Assembly (NCBI GenBank): GCA_039888615.1
Contig: JBDQQS010000002.1
Direction: 5' to 3' (one strand)
From: Flavimaribacter sp039888615
GTDB lineage: Bacteria > Pseudomonadota > Alphaproteobacteria > Rhizobiales > Rhizobiaceae
Length of the DNA: 64,000 nucleotides
The translations under genes were made by a program, and so were the position numbers. Shown in pieces: positions 25,276 to 32,070 of this stretch. Within the stretch, counting starts at the first letter, position 1; each line of letters starts with the position of its first letter. The notes under the pieces are model-generated. The model was not told where the DNA came from, did no database searches, and saw only the letters and a program-made list of their open reading frames with translations.

Positions 25276-25976
25276 GCAAGATATTGTGGATTGTTCTCGG
25301 CGTTCTGGCCTTGGCCTTGATGCTGCTTGTCATCAATCACGATAGCGGTGAAACGCTTGGTCTGCCGAATGATCGTTTCGCGAATGTGATCTATTTCGGG
25401 ATCTGGGCGGCTGTCGCTTCCGTCGCCATTCTCGGCTCAGGTCAGCGGCTTGGCGAACTGGCGCGCAACGCGCTGATCTGGCTCGTGGCTATTCTACTCC
25501 TGTCCGCCGGCTATATATACCGCCACGATCTGGAAGACACGGCGAAACGGCTCGCCGGCGGCTTCGTTCCGGGAATGGCGATCAGTCGTGTTTCATCCGA
25601 CGGGTTCGCCGAAGTCGTGCTTACCAAGGGCATGGACGGGCATTTTCAAGCCGATGTGGAGGTCGATGGGCGGCGATTGGATATGTTGGTCGACACCGGC
25701 GCCAGCACCGTGGTTCTCACCTGGGAGGACGCGGGACGTGTAGGCCTCGACGTCGATGCGCTAAGGTTCGATTCGCCGGTCCAGACGGCCAACGGGCTCG
25801 CCATGGCCGCGACTGTCAAACTTGACGAGGTGTCGATCGGCTCGATCAAGCGGCGCAATGTGCGGGCGGGCGTGCTGCAGTCCGGAAAGTTGTCACGGAG
25901 CCTGCTCGGCATGAATTTCATCGAAACGCTGACGTCCTTTCAGATGAGCCGCGATCAACTCGTCCTGAAGGATTGA
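25272..25976 (+). CDS. Membrane-anchored retropepsin-like aspartic protease (TIGR02281, clan AA)
   Basis: A 234-residue protein with three hydrophobic helices in the first 85 residues (about 4-21, 38-55 and 66-82) and a C-terminal retropepsin-like domain. The catalytic motif is DTGAS at residues 141-145, with a second conserved segment near GMNFIETL. Single-domain proteases of this kind act as dimers; the domain is predicted to face the periplasm. The GTG start overlaps the DUF1289 gene by 4 bases. Substrate unknown. Confidence 0.9.
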   Translation: MSKILWIVLGVLALALMLLVINHDSGETLGLPNDRFANVIYFGIWAAVASVAILGSGQRLGELARNALIWLVAILLLSAGYIYRHDLEDTAKRLAGGFVPGMAISRVSSDGFAEVVLTKGMDGHFQADVEVDGRRLDMLVDTGASTVVLTWEDAGRVGLDVDALRFDSPVQTANGLAMAATVKLDEVSIGSIKRRNVRAGVLQSGKLSRSLLGMNFIETLTSFQMSRDQLVLKD

Positions 25977-25985
25977 GTGATTTCG

Positions 25986-26810
25986 TCAGTCGGCAAACAG
26001 GCTCCACATGAACCGGGTTGCGACAACGATCATGAAGACGCCGAGCGCGAGCGACAGCTGTTTGCGGTCGAGACCATGCGCGAGCCGCGCGCCCTGGGGC
26101 GCAGCGAGCATCGTCATGGGGATCGTCAGCGCAACCGCCATCCAGTTCACATAACCTGTCGAAAACGCCGGAAGGCCGTCAGCGCTCCAGCCGGCCCAGA
26201 TGAAGCCGATGACGCCCGGCAGGGATATCAGCACGCCGACGCCTGAGGACGTGGCGATGGCTTGATGGACCGGCCTGCCGAACATTGTCATGAAGGTGTT
26301 GTTGAGTATGCCGCCTCCGACGCCCATCAGGGCGGACAATAGTCCAATGACAAAACCGACCATGGCTTTGGCAGGGTTTCGGGGAAGCCTGTCGCCAACG
26401 GACGTCGCATTTTTGCTTAAAATGAGTTTCAATCCCATTGCCGCGGCAAGCACGGCGAATATCGATCGCAAGATTTCGCCGGAGGTTCCGGCGGCGATGA
26501 CAGAGGCCGCGGCAACGCCGAGCGGCACGGGCAGCAACCAGCTCTTCAGGAGGTCCATGTCGGGCGCCTTGCGTCTATAGTGGGCGCGGAACGAACTGAG
26601 CGAGGTTGGGACGATGACGGCGAGGGATGTCCCGATCGCCAGATGGGTTTTCACTGAATCCGGCGTATCGAACCAGCGAAAGGCCTCGTAGAGAACAGGA
26701 ACGAGGATTGCACCGCCGCCAATGCCGAACAGACCGGCGAGAAACCCCGCAATCGCGCCCGCGACGGCAAGAACAGCAATAAAGACAATAATTTCATTGA
26801 TGGGCGGCAA
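25986..26810 (-). CDS. Sulfite exporter TauE/SafE family permease
   Basis: A 274-residue membrane protein with about eight helices, built from two repeats typical of TauE/SafE: a GFLAGLFGIGGGAILVP motif near the N-terminus and LMGVGGGILNNT in the second half. Members move sulfite, sulfonates, sulfoacetate or other organic anions. No sulfur-metabolism genes are near, so the substrate is open. A second family member is at 61491-62243. It converges with the protease gene 9 bases apart. Confidence 0.9.
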   Translation of the reverse strand: MPPINEIIVFIAVLAVAGAIAGFLAGLFGIGGGAILVPVLYEAFRWFDTPDSVKTHLAIGTSLAVIVPTSLSSFRAHYRRKAPDMDLLKSWLLPVPLGVAAASVIAAGTSGEILRSIFAVLAAAMGLKLILSKNATSVGDRLPRNPAKAMVGFVIGLLSALMGVGGGILNNTFMTMFGRPVHQAIATSSGVGVLISLPGVIGFIWAGWSADGLPAFSTGYVNWMAVALTIPMTMLAAPQGARLAHGLDRKQLSLALGVFMIVVATRFMWSLFAD

Positions 26811-26879
26811 CGACCGGTCTCCGGACTTCAGGCGGATACAATGTAACGGTCGGCAGGTGGCTGAACGATGTGTCGTTCG

Positions 26880-28412
26880 TCAAGCGAATTTTCTGCGCCG
26901 GATCTTGTCCGCATCCGGCGTTTCGATGCTCGGCGTGTCCACCTGAACACGGTTGCGCGGCAATATCGCCGTCGCCTCGGTGCCGTGTCGAAGCTTCGAT
27001 TTCAGCACGAATTGTCCGCCATGCTCTGCAAGGATCGCCTGAACGATCGGCAGACCCAGCCCGGTGCCCTGTTCGGCGCTTTTGATTGCAATCGATCCTT
27101 GACCGAAAGCCGACAGGACGATGGGAATCTCTTCCTCCGGTATTCCCGGCCCATTGTCGGTGACGGACACATATTGCCCGCCGCCCGCAGTCCAGCCGAC
27201 CTTGAGCGTAATGGCGCCGCTATTCGGCGTGAACTTGACGGCGTTGGACAGCAGGTTGATCACGACCTGCCGCATTGATTTTTCGTCGACCCAGACCTTG
27301 GGCAACACGCGCTCGAACTGACGTGTGATCGTGATGTCCTTGTTGCGCGCCTTGATGTCCACCATGTGAAGGCATTCGGACGCCAGTTCCACCAGATTGA
27401 TCAGGTCCTCCTGGAGGTGATAGCGGCCGGCTTCGATGCGGGACAGGTCAAGGATTTCGTTGATCAGATGCAGAAGGTGGTCACCCGACCGGAAAATGTC
27501 GGAGGCGTACTCCTTGTAGGTTTCGTTCTCCATGGGACCGAGAACCTCGTTTCGCATGACCTCGGAAAACCCCAGAATGGCATTGAGCGGCGTGCGCAAT
27601 TCATGGCTCATCGAAGCCAGAAAGCGGGATTTCGCCAGGTTCGCTTCTTCGGCGCGTCGCCGCGCCTCGTCCGACATCGATTTCGCGGTCTCAAGTTCGG
27701 CGATTAGCCAGTCCTTTTCCGACTGGATGGACAGAAGCTCCAGCTGCAGTCCGAACAGTCGAGTGGAGACGAACAGGAAAAGGCCAAAAGCCGAGATGAG
27801 CAGGGCAAGGATCGACATCTCGATCGTGTTCGTGAGGCTCGAACCTGCGAGATACTGGACGCAAAGCGGGACAGCGAAAAACAGGAGAGGCAAACGCCGC
27901 AATGCGAAACTCGACATCGCGGTCGCGGCAATGGCGATCAGCAGCACAACGCCTTTGTAGAATACGTAGGAATTCATCGTGCATTGCAGGCAGTCAGTGT
28001 AAGCGAAGGCGCCCCAGCAAATGCCGGTTACGGCGTGAACGGCGATCAAATAGCGTTCGCGAGAAGCGATTTCCCGCTGGGTCGGTTGTCCCGAAGACGC
28101 GCGCTTTACAAGGATCGCCTGAACCGCATAGGCGGCAAGCGTAATCGCGGCCCAGCCGATCAGACGCTGTTCGTCGAAGAGGATAACCCCGAAAGCAGTC
28201 GACAGCACGACCAGCAAAGGCATGACCAGGGTACTGATGGACGCCGTTCTCAGATAGGACGAAAGCAACTCGGCGCTGAATTTCGGGTTCTGCAGCTTGG
28301 ACGATTGCAGCCGGTCTCGCGTTTCGCGGATGGCGCGAGCCGTTCTCGGGTTGCGATAGTTTCGCGACCGTTCGAGGACATTCTTGTCCGCTGTAATGCT
28401 CGGTTGGTTCAT
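26880..28412 (-). CDS. Sensor histidine kinase, PleC/DivJ-like, orphan
   Basis: A 510-residue hybrid of membrane sensor and kinase. About six membrane helices occupy residues 55-220, then a coiled-coil linker, the HisKA dimerisation domain with phospho-acceptor His270 in SMSHELRTPLN, and an HATPase domain with N, G1 and G2 boxes (VINLLSNAVKF, VTDNGPGIP, GTGLGLPI). The stretch after the H-box (GFSEVMRNEVLG, then ILDLSRIEAG) is the alphaproteobacterial PleC/DivJ/PdhS type that works on DivK/PleD-like receivers. No response regulator lies nearby. The sensor has no PAS domain; the signal is unknown. Confidence 0.9.
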   Translation of the reverse strand: MNQPSITADKNVLERSRNYRNPRTARAIRETRDRLQSSKLQNPKFSAELLSSYLRTASISTLVMPLLVVLSTAFGVILFDEQRLIGWAAITLAAYAVQAILVKRASSGQPTQREIASRERYLIAVHAVTGICWGAFAYTDCLQCTMNSYVFYKGVVLLIAIAATAMSSFALRRLPLLFFAVPLCVQYLAGSSLTNTIEMSILALLISAFGLFLFVSTRLFGLQLELLSIQSEKDWLIAELETAKSMSDEARRRAEEANLAKSRFLASMSHELRTPLNAILGFSEVMRNEVLGPMENETYKEYASDIFRSGDHLLHLINEILDLSRIEAGRYHLQEDLINLVELASECLHMVDIKARNKDITITRQFERVLPKVWVDEKSMRQVVINLLSNAVKFTPNSGAITLKVGWTAGGGQYVSVTDNGPGIPEEEIPIVLSAFGQGSIAIKSAEQGTGLGLPIVQAILAEHGGQFVLKSKLRHGTEATAILPRNRVQVDTPSIETPDADKIRRRKFA

Positions 28413-28540
28413 AGTATACCGGAATCAATAACTTCGTCCAAAATAGGGTCCAATCATTAAAAGACCCTTCATTGGCGGTTGCAGTTTGATCGCCATCGTT
28501 TCATCTTCTTGAAAAGACGCTGAGGATGATTGGAGGAAGC

Positions 28541-29152
28541 ATGCTGTTATATGATGGGGGCCGGGCGCCCAATCCGCGGCGGGTAAGGATTTTTCTCGCC
28601 GAAAAGGGTGTCGACGTGCCGCGCAAGGCGATCGATATGGGCGCCCTCGGACATCGTTCGGAGGAAATCACGGCTTTGAACCCGCTGCAACGTCTGCCAG
28701 TGCTCGAACTGGATGACGGCGCAGTGTTGACGGAGTCTGTCGCGATCTGCCGTTATTTCGAGGAACTGCATCCGGAGCCGCCTCTGATGGGCGTTGATGC
28801 GAAGGACAGGGCGCTTGTCGAGATGTGGAATCGCCGGGCTGAATTCCATTTTCTGCTTCCAGTCGCCAACGCTTTTCGCCACACGCATCAGGCCATGGAA
28901 GGTTGGGAAGTTCCGCAGGTCCCGGAGTACGGGGAAGCGTCGCGGCAGAAGGCCCGGGAGTTCATGGAATTTCTGGATCAGGAATTGGCTAATCGTCGCT
29001 GCATCGCAGGCGAGCGTTTCACCATTGCGGACATCACAGCAATGATGGCTATGGACATGCTGAAACCCGCGCGCATTGATCGGCCGTTGGATCTGAAAAA
29101 TCTCATGCGTTGGTGCGAGAGCGTCTCCGCCAGGCCAAGCGCGTCCGCCTGA
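28541..29152 (+). CDS. Glutathione S-transferase family protein
   Basis: About 203 residues with an N-terminal thioredoxin-like domain (MLLYDGGRAPNPRRVRIFLAEKG, first 20 residues diagnostic; NPLQRLPVLELDDG and the TESVAICRYFEE glutathione-binding turn) and a helical C-terminal domain with the conserved FTIADITAM N-capping box. Bacterial GSTs conjugate or reduce with glutathione in the cytoplasm. GGAGGA is 3-4 bases before this ATG; an alternative ATG lies 15 bases upstream. It is 6 bases before the uracil-DNA glycosylase gene, so they are likely cotranscribed. Confidence 0.9.
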   Translation: MLLYDGGRAPNPRRVRIFLAEKGVDVPRKAIDMGALGHRSEEITALNPLQRLPVLELDDGAVLTESVAICRYFEELHPEPPLMGVDAKDRALVEMWNRRAEFHFLLPVANAFRHTHQAMEGWEVPQVPEYGEASRQKAREFMEFLDQELANRRCIAGERFTIADITAMMAMDMLKPARIDRPLDLKNLMRWCESVSARPSASA

Positions 29153-29158
29153 TCTTAG

Positions 29159-29797
29159 ATGACTGGCCGAAACAGTCTTCTGCAGCCCTTGCTGAAGGAT
29201 ATCAGCGCATGTCGGATTTGCCGCGATCGTCCGAAATACGGGCCGCCGCTGCCGCATGAGCCGCGCCCGGTCTGCGTCGCTGAATCTGGAGCCCGAATTC
29301 TTGTCGCTGGTCAGGCCCCGGGAACCCGTGTGCATGAAACCGGCGTTCCATTCAACGACGCTTCGGGAAACCGGTTGCGCGAATGGATGGGCGTCGATCG
29401 CGAGACGTTCTATGATCGACGGCGGATCGCGATCGTTCCCATGGGCTTCTGTTTTCCCGGACAGGATAAAAGAGGCGCCGATCTTCCGCCGCGCCGCGAG
29501 TGCCGGGAACAGTGGCATGATCAGGTATTCGCAGAGTTGAAGGATCTGCAGCTGTTGCTGGTCATCGGTCTCTACGCGCAGGATTACTATCTGGGCGGCA
29601 AGGCGTCGCGCTCGCTCACCGAAACGGTGGAGAGATGGCGCGAATTCCGGCATGCCGACAGCCGGCATATCGTTTATCCGTTGCCGCACCCTTCGTGGCG
29701 GAACAATGGCTGGATCAAAAAACATAGGTGGTTCGAGGCAGAGATTCTGCCGCAGCTTCGGGCTGATATCAAAAGCGCTTTGACGGGCATAAATTGA
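29159..29797 (+). CDS. Uracil-DNA glycosylase family protein, Fe-S type
   Basis: A 212-residue member of the family 4-like uracil-DNA glycosylases. Cys18, Cys21, Cys98 and Cys115 reproduce the CxxC...C-x14-17-C spacing that binds a 4Fe-4S cluster in thermophilic UDGs. The active-site motifs are GQAPG (residues 51-55; family 4 usually GEAPG) and PHPSWRN near residue 180. It probably removes uracil or a related base from DNA. Other COG1573 members act on RNA/DNA in different ways, so the exact lesion is uncertain. Cotranscribed with the GST gene. Confidence 0.87.
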   Translation: MTGRNSLLQPLLKDISACRICRDRPKYGPPLPHEPRPVCVAESGARILVAGQAPGTRVHETGVPFNDASGNRLREWMGVDRETFYDRRRIAIVPMGFCFPGQDKRGADLPPRRECREQWHDQVFAELKDLQLLLVIGLYAQDYYLGGKASRSLTETVERWREFRHADSRHIVYPLPHPSWRNNGWIKKHRWFEAEILPQLRADIKSALTGIN

Positions 29798-29842
29798 GGT
29801 TTTGGTATTTTATTTTATTGATTTAGAATTTCCGGTAGAATT

Positions 29843-29878
29843 TTCCAATTGAATATCACATATGAAGTGAAATTGGAA
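29843..29878. promoter_or_regulatory. Candidate Lrp/AsnC operator (TTCCAATT ... AATTGGAA)
   Basis: Perfect 8-base inverted arms at 29843-29850 and 29871-29878 flank a 20-base AT-rich centre, ending 46 bases before the Lrp/AsnC gene. Symmetry spanning about three helical turns in an AT-rich promoter suits a dimeric or octameric Lrp-type autoregulator. Function inferred from position. Confidence 0.45.
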
Positions 29879-29924
29879 TGTTTGCCCCGCAAGGCAGACT
29901 TCGCATCAAACGGGAAAATACGTC

Positions 29925-30410
29925 ATGGACAGACTGGACAGGAAGATATTGCGGCTATTGCAGGCCGATTCCACTTTGGCGGTCGCCGATATCGCCAAGA
30001 AGGTAGGATTGTCCACCACGCCGTGCTGGCGCCGCATTCAGAAGATGGAAGAGGACGGCGTCATCCAGAAAAGGGTTGCGCTGCTCGACCAGAAGAAGGT
30101 CAATGCGAAAGTGACCGTTTTCGTCGCCATCCGCACGAATTCCCATTCGAATGAGTGGCTGCTTCGGTTTTCCGAGGTCATTGCGCAGTTTCCGGAAGTG
30201 GTCGAGTTCTATCGCATGAGCGGCGATGTCGACTATCTGCTGCGCGTCGTGGTGCCGGATATCGCAGCCTATGATGCGTTCTACAAAAGACTCATCCAGA
30301 AAATCGAGATCCGGGACGTGTCCTCCTCGTTCGCGATGGAACAGATCAAGTTCACGACCGAACTTCCTCTGGACTACATGCAGCTTGAAGCCAGCCGCGG
30401 AGGCGACTGA
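29925..30410 (+). CDS. Lrp/AsnC family transcriptional regulator
   Basis: A 161-residue feast/famine regulator. An N-terminal winged helix-turn-helix (LDRKILRLLQADSTLAVADI, then KVGLSTTPCWRRIQKME) is followed by the RAM/AsnC ligand domain with EVVEFYRMSGDVDYLLRVV. Members sense amino acids and assemble into octamers. It is preceded by an AT-rich region with a symmetric candidate operator and converges with the AlkD-like gene 5 bases apart. No amino-acid operon is attached, so targets cannot be inferred. Confidence 0.94.
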   Translation: MDRLDRKILRLLQADSTLAVADIAKKVGLSTTPCWRRIQKMEEDGVIQKRVALLDQKKVNAKVTVFVAIRTNSHSNEWLLRFSEVIAQFPEVVEFYRMSGDVDYLLRVVVPDIAAYDAFYKRLIQKIEIRDVSSSFAMEQIKFTTELPLDYMQLEASRGGD

Positions 30411-30415
30411 TCAGA

Positions 30416-31123
30416 TCAGGCGCCTTTTTTCCGAAGACGTTCGAGCGTTTTGGGATCGGTCAGTTCTTTCAACGCGTTTCGGCCGACCCAGCGTTGCGCT
30501 CGGTTGTCGCTTGCCGCGAGATCTTCGGAAAGTGTGACAGCCGGGCCATGGAGAACGAATGAGCGTTTGCCGATCTGCCTCAGCGCCCAGTTGACGGCTT
30601 TCTTGACGAAATTGCGATCGTCCACAGCGCGTGTTTGAATGAGAGGCATCCATGCAAGGAAGGTCTTGTCCGGCTCGTTCTTGAGATGGACCGCCGCCCA
30701 TGCCAACATCGCAAAACCGGCCCGGCGCACGAATTCCCGATCGTCTGCTGCGAACTCGTCGATCAGATCAAGCAGGCCGGCGTCGACAAACAGGTCAGCG
30801 GCGTGATCGACGATCTCCCACGAGTCGAAATCGGCCGCCCAGCGTCTTGCATCGTCGGCCGTCATCTTTTTCGGTTCGGCGGTGAAGCAGGCAAGCAGCC
30901 GTGCTTCTCGTACGCCGGTGTCCCACAGGGCAAGCGCGCGCTCGTGGTTGCGCTTTATCTTCCGGGAGAACGGACGCAATTCCGCATTGGAAACGCCTAC
31001 TGCCCTGGAGGTCTCGATGCCGTAGCGCGCCATGCCGGCGATATTGCGGTCTGATCCGCGGCTTTCCAACCAGTCGAGGATCTGATGTGTGGTCCAGTCC
31101 GGGGAGGGGTCGCCTTGCGTCAT
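30416..31123 (-). CDS. DNA alkylation repair protein (AlkD-like HEAT-repeat family)
   Basis: A 235-residue all-helical protein matching the DNA alkylation repair (AlkC/AlkD-type HEAT-like) family: YGIETSRAVGVSNAELRPF near residue 35, LALWDTGVREARLLA, a WEIVDHAADLF repeat and the final FVKKAVNWALRQIGKR repeat. AlkD excises positively charged 3-methyl and 7-methyl purines. Its neighbours include a UDG gene about 0.6 kb away, making a loose base-excision group. The following reductase gene lies 21 bases upstream on the same strand, so the two may share a transcript. Confidence 0.88.
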   Translation of the reverse strand: MTQGDPSPDWTTHQILDWLESRGSDRNIAGMARYGIETSRAVGVSNAELRPFSRKIKRNHERALALWDTGVREARLLACFTAEPKKMTADDARRWAADFDSWEIVDHAADLFVDAGLLDLIDEFAADDREFVRRAGFAMLAWAAVHLKNEPDKTFLAWMPLIQTRAVDDRNFVKKAVNWALRQIGKRSFVLHGPAVTLSEDLAASDNRAQRWVGRNALKELTDPKTLERLRKKGA

Positions 31124-31144
31124 TGTCGGTTCGTCGGTTGTTCC

Positions 31145-32014
31145 TCAGTCCTCCAGTCTTGCCAGCAGCGAGGACGTATCCCAGCGATTCCCGCCCATCC
31201 TCTGGACGTCCTGATAGAACTGGTCGACCAGCGCGGTCACAGGCAGGCTGGATTTGTTGTTGCGGGCTTCTTCGAGAACGATCGACAGATCCTTGCGCAT
31301 CCAGTCGACGGCGAAGCCGTGTTCGTATTCGCCGGCGATCATGGTCTTGTGACGGTTTTCCATCTGCCAGGATCCGGCTGCGCCCTTGGAGATCACCTCG
31401 ATGACCTTCTCCACGTCGAGACCGGCGCGTTTGCCGAAGTGGATGCCTTCCGACAGACCCTGGACAAGTCCGGCGATGCAGATCTGGTTCACCATCTTGG
31501 TCAACTGACCGCTTCCCACCGGCCCCATCAGTCCGACCATGCGCGCATAGCAGTCGATAACCGGTTTCGCGCGGTCGAAGACATCCTGTTCACCGCCGGT
31601 CATGACGGTCAGCACGCCGTTTTCTGCGCCCGCCTGCCCTCCAGACACCGGGGCGTCGAGGAAATCGAAGCCTTTTTCTTCGGCGATCGCTGCAAGTTCA
31701 CGCGCCACATTCGCCGAGGCAGTGGTGTTGTCGATGAAAATGGACCCCTTGCTGATTGTGTGAAATGCTCCGTCCTCGCCGGTGGTGACGCTTCTCAGGT
31801 CGTCGTCGTTGCCAACGCAAGTGAATACGAAGTCGCAGCCTTTCGCTGCATCCGCCGGCGTTCTGGCCATCCTGCCGCCGAATTCAGACACCCATTTCTC
31901 GGCCTTCGCGGCCGTCCGGTTATACACGCACACATCGTGTTCGCCGCGGATCTTGAGGTGTCCCGCCATAGGATATCCCATGACCCCGAGCCCGATAAAT
32001 GCAACTGTTGCCAT
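31145..32014 (-). CDS. NAD(P)-dependent 3-hydroxyisobutyrate dehydrogenase-family reductase
   Basis: A 289-residue beta-hydroxyacid dehydrogenase. The Rossmann start is TVAFIGLGVMGYPMAGHL, a GxGxxG pattern; the substrate motif is DAPVSGGQAGAENG, and the catalytic Lys lies in GSGQLTKMVNQ. Family members oxidise 3-hydroxyisobutyrate or reduce tartronate semialdehyde or succinic semialdehyde. AAGGGAAG lies about 6 bases before the chosen ATG. No valine-degradation or glyoxylate-carboligase genes are near, so the substrate is unresolved. It is divergent from the penicillin acylase gene (56-base gap). Confidence 0.92.
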   Translation of the reverse strand: MATVAFIGLGVMGYPMAGHLKIRGEHDVCVYNRTAAKAEKWVSEFGGRMARTPADAAKGCDFVFTCVGNDDDLRSVTTGEDGAFHTISKGSIFIDNTTASANVARELAAIAEEKGFDFLDAPVSGGQAGAENGVLTVMTGGEQDVFDRAKPVIDCYARMVGLMGPVGSGQLTKMVNQICIAGLVQGLSEGIHFGKRAGLDVEKVIEVISKGAAGSWQMENRHKTMIAGEYEHGFAVDWMRKDLSIVLEEARNNKSSLPVTALVDQFYQDVQRMGGNRWDTSSLLARLED

Positions 32015-32070
32015 GTCATCTTCCCTTCTGCAAAGTGGGTGTAGCGGTATTCGGTTCGAGGGATAAATCA

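Noticed and set aside
30635..31054. Plus-strand ORFs opposite the AlkD-like gene
   Set aside because: Shadows in GC-rich sequence without conserved motifs.
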